A stretch of DNA of 64,000 nt from Citrus sinensis (GCF_022201045.2 NC_068556.1:24037501-24101500); one strand, 5' to 3'; shown: positions 11,901 to 25,900, numbered from the stretch's first letter. Translations and numbers: made by a program. Notes: generated by a model from the sequence alone, not told the origin.

Positions 11901-14045
11901 TCATGTGGATGGATGAATTTTACCTTAGGTTGAAGAGGGGAAGATTCCACCAGTGAAGGAAGTTACACCACCACAAATCCCTGAGGATCTTAACACTGCC
12001 ATTAAGAGTGGGAAAGTACGGGCTCCAACTCATATTATTTCAACCATCTCTGATGACAGAGGTACTTATTTTTTTATGGTCTTGATTTGATCGGCAGTTG
12101 GGTGTTTGGCTTTGATAACTTTAAATTCTTCTTTATGCTAATCTGTAGGTGAGGAGCCATGCTATGCTGGTGTACCAATGTCTTCAATTGTAGAACAAGG
12201 TTATGGTGTGGGTGATGTTATTTCCCTTTTGTGGTTTAAACGCAGCCTTCCCCGCTACTGTACCCAATTTATTGAGGTAGGTTCATTGTCAATGAAGAGC
12301 TTTTTTTGAATTTCTACCGTTGAAGTACTATGGAAAGTTCTATTCAGTTTAGCTTTCTTATTCCTCTTTTTCCCCATTAGCGTCAAAGCACATGATTAAT
12401 AGTATATGGTGCTCATTTTTTTTTTTCATTAATACACATTATCTTGGACAGATATGCATAATGTTATGCGCTGATCATGGCCCCTGTGTTTCTGGTGCTC
12501 ACAACACTATAGTGACAGCAAGAGCTGGAAAGGATCTTGTTTCCAGCCTCGTGTCAGGTAAACAACTGGTTTTGGTTTTATTATCCTCTTTTCCAATGGT
12601 GTGGATCTAAAGTTAAAAAGTTGCATGTAAGTGTTCATCCATCTACTATTGGATTGGATGGATCCAATGGATGACAAATTAAGTCATGATTTTTCCAATT
12701 AAAAAATTTAAGTCAAGGAAACCCCACCCATTTTAAAAATATTTATAGTTTAGTTATCATTTGAGAATTGACACGACAGAACTAAATTATGAGGTTCTGA
12801 AACAGGTTTGCTCACAATTGGTCCCCGATTTGGTGGCGCCATTGATGATGCTGCCCGATATTTCAAGGATGCTTATGACCGGGTAAAGTTTAGTGGATTA
12901 CGTGAGATGATTAAGCAATACTCTGATTGCTCTGATAGTTTCTAGATTCTGAAATTTTATTCTTTTGCTGTCTTATCAGGGTCTTTCAGCCTATGAATTT
13001 GTTGAATCAATGAAAAAGAAGGGCATACGTGTGCCAGGAATTGGGCACAGGTATGTAGGTGTTATTAAATCTTGGATCTATGAAATTTAATGTTCATGCA
13101 TTAGTTGCTAATTGTAAATCAATGTTGATATGCTATTTGCTTTCTGTGAAAAAGGATCAAGAGAGGAGATAACAGAGACAAAAGAGTGGAGCTGCTACAA
13201 AAATTTGCACGCACTCATTTCCCTTCTGTGAAGTATATGGAATATGCTGTTCAAGTTGAAACCTACACTCTATCAAAAGCAAACAACCTGGTTCTTAATG
13301 TAGATGGTGCAATTGGGTCCCTTTTCTTGGATCTTCTTGCTGGCAGTGGAATGTTCAGCAAGCAAGAAATCGATGAGATAGTGGAAATTGGATATCTGAA
13401 TGGGCTCTTTGTTCTGGCACGCTCCATCGGTTTGATTGGGTAAGTAAAATTACACTTCTTTTCTAAGCTCATTTGGGCTATATGCTTAACTTTTGCTTTC
13501 TTTGCAAAACTTTGCTGTTGATATTGGGATAGGACTTTGTTTATCAAGAGAACAAAAAATAATGAAAATTGGAGTTTCTGGTTTCTAGTGTTTGTTACCA
13601 CAATGATTCTTATCTGGAATTGCTTCTTGCTACGAATAGTGATAGCAATGTGGCTTTTTTATGCCTTTCGATATGTTTAGGGTGTTTAGTTATGTTGCAC
13701 TTGGCTGTGATGCTGTGAGGGTCAGATGACTTCTTTTGTAGATTAGGATGTTGCTATGCATGCTGATAGTGATTTCAACTTCTTCACAACGGAAAATGAA
13801 CGGTTCCATTAATCTTATGCTATCTGGTACTTTGGGATTACTTGACTGTGATTCTGACGTCCAATTTTGGTGTCTCATAGATATAGAGAAAATTGCAGTT
13901 TCTCTGTATATTATCCCTCTTTTTCGTCACATCCTGCATCTGACTTATTGCTTCTCATTCAAATCTCAGGCATACCTTTGACCAGAAGAGATTGAAACAA
14001 CCTCTATACCGTCACCCATGGGAAGATGTTCTCTACACCAAGTAA
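8970..14045 (+). CDS. ACLB: ATP-citrate lyase subunit B (ATP-citrate synthase beta chain)
   Basis: With ACLA this subunit forms cytosolic ATP-citrate lyase (citrate + ATP + CoA to acetyl-CoA + oxaloacetate), supplying cytosolic acetyl-CoA for wax, sterol and flavonoid synthesis. There are sixteen exons: 8970-9069, 9195-9297, 9815-9880, 9964-10087, 10215-10349, 10873-10933, 11025-11101, 11408-11563, 11666-11794, 11929-12061, 12149-12276, 12452-12557, 12806-12882, 12980-13050, 13155-13439 and 13970-14045. They sum to 1827 nt, giving 608 aa, the usual plant ACLB length. The protein starts [20 protein letters not shown]. The N-terminal half is succinyl-CoA-synthetase-like with the phosphohistidine motif FGHAGAKSG (His273). 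The C-terminal half is citrate-synthase-like with His413 (ADHGPC), His488 (GIGHRIKRG) and Asp539 (VDGAIGS). The spacings 140, 75 and 51 equal those of the human ACLY catalytic residues as I recall them. All residues needed for activity are present, so it should be functional. Confidence 0.97.
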
Positions 14046-14917
14046 TTCACTTCCCGGCAACAGGTGGGAAATCATAATCAACATGCTTTCCAAAACATTT
14101 TCCCTTTTGAAGTCTTTAAATCTGTATTTTGCTGGAATTGTTGTTGGGTTTTTAGATTACTGTTTTTGTAATTTGAAGTACCAGCCGAAAACTTTGGTCT
14201 GTAAGTTGAAAGTTCATCAAGATACGACTCTCAGATCATTAATTGAACGAAGTGATGTTTCAAAATCTAGATGCAGAGCTTGCATTGTTGTATAAGGATC
14301 TCTCCATTCTTGAATATTTGAATAAAATTTTTAGCCACCATGATTAGAAATGGACGGCTTTTAGTAAGAGCCAAGATGTTCCAACAAATTCCGTACGCGT
14401 GGAATCGTTCTACTTTTGCGAATGATATAGCTATGTATAAATTTAAATTAAAATAGCATGCAGTTCCATTTATCTTTTTAAAGTAAAATATATGTAAAAC
14501 TTTCATTGGAATCCATGTAAAGCGTTTGGAGAGTTAAATCATTGATGCTCTTGTAATGGAATCTACTTTTTAATATGTTGTTGATCATCTATTCACGTGG
14601 GCGTCACGTTGCCTGGAATGCATTTTGTGCTTTTCAGAGCGTCAAATGTCGCTGTGTGTTATGGCATTTCATGCGCTGGTGGAAATTTTGAAAGGTACGG
14701 CGCTTTACAAAGACATACACTATCTATCCAAGTTTTTTGTCCATATTTTCTAACAGTATCGGTGCTTTTATCAGCGGTGAATTACTGAATTGGGACGCCT
14801 TTTTTTTGTTTTTTGTTTTAAATCCGGTATCAAAGTTGACATTTTCTGTGAAAAAAACAAAACCATCTCTCTTTTATACTGTGTATCGATGCCTTTATGA
14901 TTATTGTACTAGCTGCA
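14046..14917. other. ACLB 3' flank
   Basis: The start is expected to be the ACLB 3'UTR. The sequence then becomes AT-rich with short spurious frames. No conserved gene is seen. Confidence 0.5.
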
Positions 14918-14926
14918 ATAATTAAA

Positions 14927-15012
14927 AGGCTAGCGCTAAGTTACGTTGAACGTAACTTGCGCCGTCGTTACTGTGAGAGGGCCGTTACGTTTAATGTAAC
15001 TTAGGCCCTTCC
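14927..15012. mobile_element. 86-bp Mutator-type MITE (palindromic TTACGTT family)
   Basis: The element is bracketed by a perfect 9-bp direct repeat ATAATTAAA (14918-14926 and 15013-15021), the duplication size made by Mutator-like transposases. Its ends form inverted repeats: GCGCTAAGTTACGTTGAACG (14933-14952) matches the reverse complement of the right end (about 14984-15007) with few mismatches. The left arm is itself a palindrome, AAGTTACGTT-G-AACGTAACTT. A relative with the same core lies at 50576-50703. At 86 bp it is too small to encode anything and must move in trans. Confidence 0.8.
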
Positions 15013-15366
15013 ATAATTAAAGACTTGAGAATTCCTAAATTTGTAATTTTGGAAAGGCGGATTTGAAGATAGATTATGTTATTTTGTCTCTCGATTCATT
15101 ATGATTGAGACCTAAATTTATATATTTAAAATGCTTCAATGTAAGTATTAAACTCTCTAATTTAACACCAAGCATTATATGATTAATGCCCTAATTTATA
15201 TATTTAAAAAGAGCTAACGTTAGCATTAAAGAAGACGTTGATTGAAGGCATGTGTGATCCGACTTAAATTCTTATTTTAACATGTCTGAGCGCTGAAGAA
15301 GTATCCATTGGCGATTGACCAATTATAGTTCTATAATTTGACACTAATTTAACATTATATTATTAG

Positions 15367-15553
15367 GAGTAATGATACAGCCATAAACTCTTGTACAAAC
15401 TTATTTTGTACAACTTGACGTGTCATTAATTCATTGGTTGAATGAAAATATAAATTAATAAAAATAAATCATATGAGTCAAGTGATATTTAATTCAACCA
15501 ATTTTATCGTGCCACATCAATTTGTACAAGGATTTGTGGCTATATCATTACTC
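15367..15553. mobile_element. 187-bp Mutator-type MITE
   Basis: A 9-bp target duplication TATTATTAG flanks it (15358-15366 and 15554-15562). The termini are GAGTAATGATACAGCCA on the left and the reverse complement of GAGTAATGATATAGCCA on the right. The inverted repeat extends inward through CTTGTACAAA and GGTTGAAT for about 75 bp per arm, so almost the whole element folds into one hairpin. Confidence 0.85.
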
Positions 15554-15562
15554 TATTATTAG

Positions 15563-17005
15563 ATACTTAGTTGATCGAGCCTCAAACATTCATTTTACAG
15601 TGTGTAGGTGGAAGCATTTTAGACGAGCGCATTGGCCGAATATATTTCATAATCCAAAGTTTAAAAAGAAGAAAACTTTTAGAAAAAGGGGGAAAAAAAG
15701 CTCATGATGGCGTATATTTAGATTAAAATATAAAATGAATAGACTAAAGTTAAATGTTTAAAGTTTGAAATTTTATTAATTAATTTATTTATTTTTAGTG
15801 ATTTATGTTTAATTTTTAGACATTTACATAAAAAAATAAATTTTTGCTAACTTTATTTAAATGAAAAAAAATTTGAATGTGAAGTAAATATTATGTTTAA
15901 AAAAATCTCTATTAAATATATTTATTTTTTAAACTATAAAACCTAATTTTTTTTGTTTTGTTTGAAAAGAATAAAATATCAAATTACTATATTTAAGATA
16001 TTTTTATTTATAAAAATAAACGGAATAACACCTATATTCAGATATTAAAAAATAAATATGTAATTTAGCCAATTATATTTAAATTCATTTGGACTTGAGA
16101 AAAAATGAGATTCAATTCAAATTTTAGGGGGAAAAAAAAATTATATGGCCACGTAAAACAGCATGCGGAGAAAAAGAGAACAAATAAAATATTATATGCT
16201 GTGAGGGCTCAACACCGGAGGCAAGGGGCCAGCCAATCAAATGGTTCCCTTTCATTTCCCACCACCGTAGCTATCTTAACGCCCACAAATAATTCCAGAT
16301 CAGAAAAAGGAAAAAGAAAAATCACGTGCCCAAACTAAAAACAATATTATAATAATAATAAATAAATAAAATACCTTCCCAAGAGAAAAAGAAGAAGGTA
16401 AATGAACTTTTGACATAATAATATTTGGATTCCTAATTGTTGGTCAATCCACAAATAAAGATATAGTTTAATTTTTATTACAAGTTTTACTAATAAAACC
16501 AACAAACACCAACATTTTTATTTTATAATTTCATCAGGCCTGGAGGATAAGTTAATATATCAAACCTTTTAAATTAATTAAGATTCTGTTCAGTATAATT
16601 TTTAAATAAAATTTATTTAATTAGAAATTTTATTAATAATTTTATTAATTATTTAAGTGTCAATAAATTTTTTTATTAAATATTAAAAAATTATTTTAAT
16701 AAAAAAATTAAAAATTATAAAAATATAAAATAAATAATGAGGATTTTACTTTAAATAATTAATTAAACACTTAAAAGACAATTAGATAAATAATACCAAC
16801 CTGACTGCCATAGGGTATCAAAGCACTAAAACTTAAACCTTTCACCCCCTCCAACTTTTTGATCCAAAATTCCCAATTGACAAAAATCCTCTGTTTTCAT
16901 CTTGCTTCTTTGATCATTTGGCTCTCTTTACTAAATTTTTTCACGTTCAGTCATCTGAGGATTTTGCAAAATCTGTAAACACTGAAGAACTAAATAGTAA
17001 AAGAA
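15563..17005. other. AT-rich upstream region of PHYB
   Basis: No gene is seen. The region contains long A/T-rich runs (15700-16100 and 16560-16780). The last 200 bp carry CT-rich leader-like sequence and no upstream ATG between about 16930 and the phytochrome start codon. Confidence 0.5.
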
Positions 17006-20000
17006 ATGGCTTCGAATTCACAGCACCAGCAGCAGCATCGTAGAAGTCAATCAGCAGCACAATCTTCAGGCACAAGCAACATAAGAGCCCACCACAACGC
17101 CACAGAATCAATGACGGTAAGCAAAGCCATTGCTCAGTACACAGTGGATGCTCGGCTTCACGCTGTGTTTGAACAGTCGGGCGAGTCCGGTAAGTCGTTT
17201 GATTACTCACAGTCAGTTAGAACGACGAGTCATTCAGTTCCTGAGCAGCAAATTAGTGCTTACTTGTCGAAAATTCAAAGGGGTGGCCATATTCAGCCCT
17301 TTGGTTGTACTATAGCTGTTGATGAAGCCACTTTTCGAGTCATTGCTTACAGTGAAAACGCGGGCGAAATGTTAGGATTAGCTCCACAATCTGTGCCTAA
17401 TCTTGAGAAGCAAGAGATTTTAACAATTGGGACCGACGTACGCACGCTTTTCACTTCATCAAGTTCAGTTCTGCTTGAAAAAGCCTTTGGCGCTAGGGAA
17501 ATTACTTTGTTAAACCCAATTTGGATTCATTCGAAGAACACGGGTAAACCCTTTTACGCGATTTTGCATAGGGTCGATGTAGGGATAGTTATTGATTTAG
17601 AGCCTGCAAGGACAGAGGATCCTGCTCTGTCTATTGCTGGAGCTGTGCAGTCACAGAAATTGGCTGTGCGCGCGATTTCTCAATTGCAATCGCTTCCTGG
17701 TGGGGATATTAAATTGTTGTGTGATACTGTTGTTGAGAGTGTGAGACAGCTTACCGGGTACGACAGGGTTATGGTGTATAGGTTTCATGAGGATGAACAT
17801 GGTGAGGTTGTGGCTGAGAGTAAAAGGCCTGATTTGGAGCCTTATTTTGGATTACATTATCCGGCTACTGATATTCCGCAGGCTTCACGGTTTTTATTCA
17901 AGCAGAATAGGGTTAGGATGATTGTTGATTGTCACGCCACTCCACTTTGTGTCATTCAGGATGAAGGGCTTATGCAACCTTTGTGTTTAGTAGGTTCAAC
18001 ACTTAGGGCTCCGCATGGTTGTCACGCTCAGTATATGGCTAATATGGGGTCGATTGCTTCATTGGCTTTGGCTGTTATTATTAATGGAAACGATGAGGAA
18101 GCTGTTGGTGGGAGGAGCACTACGAGGCTTTGGGGGTTGGTTGTTTGCCATCACACTTCTGCACGGTGCATTCCATTTCCACTTCGTTATGCCTGTGAGT
18201 TCCTAATGCAAGCTTTTGGACTCCAACTGAACATGGAATTGCAATTAGCTTCACAGTTGTCTGAGAAGCATGTTCTGAGGACCCAGACTCTTTTGTGTGA
18301 TATGCTTCTTCGTGACTCTCCTGCTGGAATTGTTACTCAGAGCCCTAGTATTATGGACCTTGTGAAGTGTGATGGGGCAGCACTGTACTACCAAGGAAAA
18401 TATTACCCACTTGGTGTAACCCCAACTGAAACCCAGATAAAGGATATAGTGGAATGGCTGCTGACTTACCATGGAGACTCAACTGGTTTAAGCACAGACA
18501 GTTTGGCTGATGCTGGGTACCCTAAGGCAGCCACACTTGGTGATGCAGTTTGTGGAATGGCTGTTGCCTACATCACTAAAAGGGATTTTCTATTCTGGTT
18601 CCGGTCCCACACAGCAAAGGAGATCAAATGGGGTGGTGCAAAACATCACCCAGAGGACAAGGATGATGGGCAAAGGATGCATCCACGTTCTTCATTCAAG
18701 GCATTTCTGGAAGTGGTGAAGAGCCGCAGTTTGCCATGGGATAATGCAGAAATGGATGCAATTCATTCTTTGCAGCTGATTCTGCGAGACTCATTTAGGG
18801 ACGCTGAAGCAAGCAATTCTAAGGCTGTTGTAAATGCCCAGCTTGTAGATCTAGAGTTGCAAGGGGTGGATGAGCTCAGTTCAGTTGCCAGGGAAATGGT
18901 AAGATTAATAGAGACTGCAACTGCCCCCATATTTGCTGTTGATGTTCATGGCCGTGTCAATGGGTGGAATGCAAAAGTTGCAGAGTTGACTGGGCTGTCA
19001 GTTGAGGAAGCTATGGGGAAGTCCTTGGTTCATGATCTTGTTTATAAGGAATATGAAGAAATCGTTGACAATCTTCTTCATCATGCTTTAAAAGGTAGTC
19101 CTTTATCCAGCATCTTAACTTGTGCTAATTCAGAGCATTTTCCAAGTATGTTTTGACATCTTGTAGGTATGTATAATTTCTATTCCATTTTCCTTGTCAG
19201 TTGAGTGTGCATATCAGAAATGAAACCTTTCCAAAATGAAAATGGGTGTTGCCAAAATCGTTTACAGAAATGACAAATGGAAACTTAAAGCAGGTCAATT
19301 TTTGCTCTCCAATGCTATTGAGGGTGAAAATTGGGTAGCTAATATGCAATATAAATCATGTTTCACTGATTTAATTTGCATGTGTTCTCTGAGTGCCTTT
19401 TGATTGACTGTACTTAAATAGTGTCCGCACATGCTATGAAATGGTAAAGTTCATTTTAGACGCTTGAGATGGGAAAGATGTAAAATAGAGTCTCAAACCT
19501 GATTGAAGTCATTATGTGGTTCCATATATGTACATTGGCACTGGTCAATTTATTCAGTGTTCAACCAGGAATGTGGGGTGAGTGTTGAGATTGGTATGAG
19601 GAGCCTAACTCAGCCACCTTGAAATAATTAGCTGGAACATGGCTGTGTTGCCCCAGTAGTTTTCTACATGAGAAATATACGTCTAAAGTGAGAGTCTCCT
19701 CATTCATAAGTTGGAAGGTAACAGTCACACACTTCTCATCGGCTGGTGATTAATTAATTAGCATTTGAAAGAGAATACTTATTGTCGGCTTCTGAAACTG
19801 CTTTTACTAGTGTAAATGACTCAAGTTCACTTGTGCAGGTGAGGAAGACAAGAATGTAGAGATAAAATTGAGGACATTTGGTGCAGAAAATCGTAAGAAG
19901 GCGGTCTTTGTGGTGGTCAATGCTTGCTCCAGCAAGGATTACACAAATAATATTGTTGGAGTTTGCTTTGTGGGTCAGGATGTTACCGATCAGAAATTGG

Positions 20001-22979
20001 TGATGGACAAATTTATTCACATACAAGGTGATTACAAGGCCATTGTTCACAGTCCCAATCCTTTGATCCCTCCCATATTTGCTTCAGATGAAAACACTTG
20101 TTGCTCGGAGTGGAACACTGCCATGGAGAAGCTCACTGGGTGGAGTCGAGGAGATATTATTGGGAAGATGTTAGTTGGGGAGGTTTTCGGAAGTTGCTGT
20201 CGTCTCAAGGGTCCTGATGCTTTGACAAAATTTATGATTGCCTTGCACAATGCATTTGGAGGGCAGGACACGGAGAAGTTTCCTTTTCCCTTGTTTGACC
20301 GGAATGGAAAATATGTGCAAGCACTTTTGACTGCCAACAAAAGGGTAAATATGGAAGGGCAGATTGTAGGAGCTTTCTGCTTCTTGCAAATTGCTAGTCC
20401 AGAGTTGCAGCAAGCTCTTACAGTTCAGAGGCAACAGGAAAAGAAGTGCTTTGCTAGGTTGAAAGAGTTGGCTTACATTTGCCAGGAAATAAAGAATCCA
20501 TTGAGTGGTGTGAGCTTTACTAACTCACTCTTGGAGGCCACTGACTTGACAGAAGATCAGAAACAGTTACTTGAGACAAGTGCTGCCTGTGAGAAGCAGA
20601 TGTTGAAGATCATAAAGGATGTGGACCTAGAAAGCATTGAAGATGGGTGAGTCTTTTTTCACCTTGTGAACAGTCTTAACTTTGATCATGATGGAAAACC
20701 CTCATCACATCTATTGTGATGCAGGAACAAGTGTTTTAATTTCGTGTAAATATACATGTTTGAGTGTTGCTGCTTTCAAATTATCTTCATTTGTTTGTTG
20801 ATAGTTCTTGCTTTTCTTTCTTTCTGTATTGTACAAAAGCTTCGTTTACAATGAAAGAGTAGCTAGAAGACTGTCCTAGTTATACCAAGTAGGAAACTAG
20901 AGTTAACAAGAACTCAATTATTGTAAGCCATGTCATATAAGGGTGTCGTGGTTTTAGGATTTCAGCCACATTCTTCCAGTGTAGAACTGATTAATCATCC
21001 TTGTGACTTTTGTTTTCTTTTCATATTGCTAGTGATCTTCTGTTTTTATTTATTTCTAAACTATTATAATCTAGTGTATTCTTCTACTAATCATCTGAAC
21101 CTCCTGAAAAATTTTGCTAATGAGAAAGATGATCTCATTTTTTATTTACTTTTGGAGTCAGTTCATTGGAGTTTGAGAAGGCTGAATTTTTACTCGGGAG
21201 TGTCATAAATGCTGTTGTTAGCCAAGTGATGATGTTGCTGAGGGAAAGAAATCTTCAGTTGATTCGAGATATCCCAGAGGAAATCAAGACACTAGCTGTT
21301 TATGGTGATCAGGCAAGAATTCAGCAGGTCTTGGCTGACTTTTTGTTGAATATGGTACGTTATTCACCATCAGCAGAGGGTTGGGTAGAGATCCATGTTC
21401 GTCCAACATTGAAGCAAAGTTCTGAGGGACAAACCATTGTACATAATGAATTCAGGTTTGTTTGCCCCATCCTCATTTCAATATCATACTTATTGGTTAT
21501 TCTAATAACATGTGGAAAGGTCCATGTCATTGATTGAAAGCAAAAAGAATAAGGCCTTAGTAACTCCACTCACATTTAACTCTAATGACCTTAATAACAC
21601 TTTCCTAGTACTTTCATAGTAAGAAACTGTGATGGCTGTGGCTATATAAATGTTCTCCGATATGATTTCCTTTGAAGTATTTTATCTCCATCATTCACAA
21701 GAGTAATACTTGTGAATTTGGGAACCAATCTTGTCAGTATACATACTACATATTGGCACTAATTTCACGGGTATGAGTCTTGTTTAAGTGCTTGACTCTC
21801 TATGTAACTTGGACCGAATCATTTGTCTTGCTCTATCTTTGTTAAGTTTTTTGTTTGTGCTAGATAATTTATCAAGTTACCAACTCTATATTTTCAGTCA
21901 TATATATATATATAATAGCAAGTATAAATCATAATTTGCTTTAGGGCAATATGGCTATGCAACATGCACTTTGGTAGAAGTTCATAGGCATTGTAAATAA
22001 CCTTGCTTTGGCCCACATGGTTGGCCTGCCACCTGCGAACATCTGAACTGGAGATTTGTGGCTGCACATCATTATTTTTGTTTCTTTTGGGTGTGTTTGA
22101 GGTAGCCTTAATTGTCAGATGAAGTGTTAAGGTCCCTGGGCATTCTATTTCATTGACTTCTTTGTGGCTTCTGAGCCTGCTTCAAGCCTGGTGACTCAAG
22201 CAATATTTGAAATTATAGCTGCGTTTCTCTTGCATCTTGCTTTTTAGCTTTTGTCATTTTATAAGCAGCATCGAGTTGCCACAGTTGGGACATTGGTTTT
22301 TTGGGTAAGTAGGTAGTTGACTGATTGAACTTTGACTCACGAGCTTTGACTTTGGTATATTGAAATTTCAGTATCTAAATAATTTTGTTCTCAAGTCTGA
22401 CTGGACCTGCCAGCTGCGGCCTTTAGTTCTGCAACAATCTCTAATGGAATTATTATGTAGAAATTTCATGCTATAGCAACTAAACAACCTTCACTTTTGG
22501 TAGCTCTCAGTGCAGAGTTGATTGTGTAGTAAAGAAACCTTTTGTTACTTTCTGTTTCCTTGACTAAGTTTTGTGCTATGATATTGGATTAGGATATTTT
22601 GTTTCTTGGTTTTGTCCGTAAGAAGACATTGTATACTGCAAAGTATAAATCACGAATTGTGACAGTGTGAGGATATTTGTTTATGTTCAGTATTGTTTTA
22701 AATGTAAATCCTCTTGATGCCCTTTGAGTCAACTAACATAAATGCACTTTACAAAGGATGGTATGCCCTGGTGAAGGGCTTCCTCCTGAGCTGGTGCAAG
22801 ACATGTTCCATAGCAGTCGGTGGATGACACAGGAGGGCTTAGGGCTGAGCATGTGCCGGAAGATTCTGAAGCTAATGAATGGTGAAGTCCAATATATCAG
22901 AGAGTCCGAAAGATGCTATTTCTTAATTATTTTTGAACTTCCCATGCCTCGGAGAGGCTCAAAGAGTATCACTGACTAG
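17006..22979 (+). CDS. PHYB: Phytochrome B
   Basis: Red/far-red photoreceptor; the Pfr form enters the nucleus and acts with PIF transcription factors. The four exons are 17006-19094, 19839-20646, 21162-21455 and 22757-22979, summing to 3414 nt (1137 aa). This is the standard plant phytochrome gene layout. Domains: PAS (about 90-190), GAF with DIP motif PATDIP (Asp289), Tyr258 and the bilin-attachment Cys339 in [14 protein letters not shown] domain (about 400-590), two PAS repeats (about 610-860), and a histidine-kinase-related module (about 880-1137) whose H-box reads [11 protein letters not shown] without the phospho-acceptor His, as in other plant phytochromes. The N-terminal extension (Gln/His/Ser-rich, about 30 aa) is shorter than in Arabidopsis PHYB. 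Family B rather than A, C or E is supported by the N-terminal extension and by SESRCYF-like and MPRRGSK C-terminal features, from memory. No lesion is seen. Confidence 0.96.
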
Positions 22980-25900
22980 ATTATTCCCACTTGAGATGCA
23001 CAAAATCAGGACCTTTCTCGGACTTAACGTCAGGTGCCTAATCCTCCATATAGTTTTGAAGATGTAATGCATAACCCAGGTAGATTTGGCCAATGGGCAT
23101 TAATAATCCTATGAACTTTTGGTTACCCAGCTCTGTAATGTTATCAACATCCTTGCACATGAAGCTTCCAGATCTCATGAATGTTGTGCGGCCTCACGTA
23201 TCAAGGATTCAGATGACTGGGTTCACTTGAGATTGTTGTAGTCTTGTAGGTTGTAGAGGTTTCACAACAAAAAGTCATGGCGGACTGGCGGATTAAATTA
23301 CTTGTTTCCCCTGTTGTAAGCATGTATTCTAGATTATATTACATGTGTACCATATCAAGCTCCCATGATAATTGTAACATATCGTCCGGTGTTACTCCCT
23401 GAATGCTAGAACTTTATCTCATGTTCGATAATGTAAATTCTCTTGCTCACGTGGTGGAATTTGTACGTTCCATATAAATAGGGCAACTCAGAAGATAAGA
23501 AGAAGAATATGGATAAGTTCATGAGCTTTGCTAACAATTAGGACCAACCAAAACGCGAATGCCCACCCGTATAATGACCCAGATGACCATTTGCAGGCAA
23601 AAATAAGAATATCTTTAACAAATGAGAAACACAACTTGATAAGTTTATATAGACTTAATTTTCCAAAACAAAATGGTTCGCTCACCTAATTCCAAGGCGA
23701 GATTCAATGTAAAATCTTATGTAAGCAGCCTACCAAACAGGTTCCAAAAATGAAAAAGCCAGAGGCATTTGCTGTCTGATTAGTGATGAGGCAGAACTTG
23801 AAAAAGGTCAATCGATTCAAAGTTGTAATAGAATGTTGAGTTTTACAACATTATCTCCAAATTTATGGGTCACGCATGAAGAAGATAACGAGATGGGCAG
23901 ATGGCATGCATCGCAATAAACGCTTTGGAAGTTTCCATTTTTTAGAAAACTTTTTGACAGCCATAAATTAAACTGGGCCTCTGTCTCTTGTCACACTAAA
24001 TTTGTGTGCGTGCGCCCCCCTGAGCTTAATGATGCTGTGCACGCAAACAAAGATTTAAACACCTAAAAAAGAAAAAAAAAAAAAACAAGTTTCTAGAGTG
24101 ACACTCGTTTCCAAGTTCCCAAAAAAAAAAAATTGATAAGATAAGACCAAGATAAAGAAAGAGGACACGGAAATCGCTACATTGTATATGGGTCTGGAAA
24201 AAAAAAAAGGAAAAAGTCAGAGCTATAATTCCTGCTTGCTTTCTCTTGCAGGAAGTTCAGATTGAATGAATTGAAATTTGACGACTTGGAGACTTATTTA
24301 TTAGACATATTAATAATTAAAAAGTGTTGCCATAAAGATTCTTCTCCTTTTCAAGCATAATTCTTTGAGCAGAAAACTTTTTTACGGTGCACCATTGAAT
24401 CTCAATAGATTCATTTATTTAATTAAATCTCAATAGATTTATTTATTTAATTAAATTTAATGACTGAATACAATAGTAGTATGGTACCACTATTATACCG
24501 TAGTCGGACCCATTTTTCAAGATCGACTTGCCCAAAAGCAAACTTAATTTTTCTCTTCTTAAGCCGCTCTATACAACAAAACTACATTTTCTAATTGTAC
24601 CCGTTTGCATTAGTTTAAGGTCTCTTTTTTCTTTGTTCGAGTGGAATTCGATTTGAAATGTTTTGACCTACTAGGAGAGGGGAGAGTTTTAGGTCTTTTA
24701 GTGTACGTTTTTTTTATCCGTTAGATTATTTTCACATATATTTCACAACTAATCATGTAAAAATTGATCAATCGATTCTTGACTCTTTTGCAAATAAAAT
24801 TAAAAAATTAACGATTTAATTCATGATTTTTTGAATTTATCAGGTTGAATTTAGTTATTCCTTTATAAATTTATCTCAAATCGAGTTTTTTTTTTCCTTT
24901 GTAGTACTCAATGAAATTTTACTAGTTGAATTTAGCTAATTAATCGGGGAAGTACTTTTTTTACTAGGTAACAATTGACATTAATTTATTTCAACAATGG
25001 TGTGAGTTCATTGTGTTGTGAAATCCAAGTCAGTCCAATGAATGTGCAATTGCTGTTTAGGTAATCCAAGAATGAAGCTAACCTCAATTTGGGTATTATA
25101 TTAAACCCATTATTAAAAGTAATAATAATATTATTATTATCTAAATGACTCTGCATGAACTCACAAAAGATGGGTGTCGTGGAAGTATCGGAAACAGAAG
25201 TGAAAATATACGCTTTTAGGGCAGCCCAATATGGAGGCCTTTTGGCTGAAAAGGAGAAGCCATAATATTAAAAGTCGAATAAGTTTCAACATATTCCCAA
25301 TCTTGATTGTACTAAACGCGCCAAGAGTATTGGACCAGTAGTTAAAAATCAGGCACCGCGATAGGCCATGACTTTCCACGTGATTTTTTGGCGCGTGGAA
25401 AGAGCGGCTTGGTCTGTAGAATAAATAAACATCCGGCTCTGGTCTAATAAATAGTTGGAGTCAAATGATAATGGAGAGATAGATGAGAGAGAAACAAAAA
25501 GAAAATAAAAGGTGAAATTCAATAAAACACAAAGGAGTAATAACACCAGGATCCCCCTGCTTTTCTATGTTTTCACAAAAGATTACATAGTTTGTTCATT
25601 TGTGCAAAAATAAATCCAAATTTCCGGGAATCACAAATAATCTCATTATTAATTCGAACTTATTTTTATATCCTCCAAAATCTATTGAATTTTTTATTTT
25701 TATCAAATTACTTATTTTTTGAATCCCACTTATTATAATAATTATGATTAATTTTATCATTTTTATAATTAATGTTCATTCTCAGTGAGCCCTATCTTGT
25801 TTGGATTTAAATTATATTTTCTTTTAACATCATCAAAATTAGAAAAATCAAATCAAACTTTTTTATTTTTTATTTTTTTTTTTGGCCTGAACTAATTTGT

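Noticed and set aside
19095-19156. PHYB frame continuing past exon 1 to a stop at 19156
   Set aside because: Read-through into intron 1. The donor at 19095 and the acceptor before 19839 restore the conserved phytochrome sequence.
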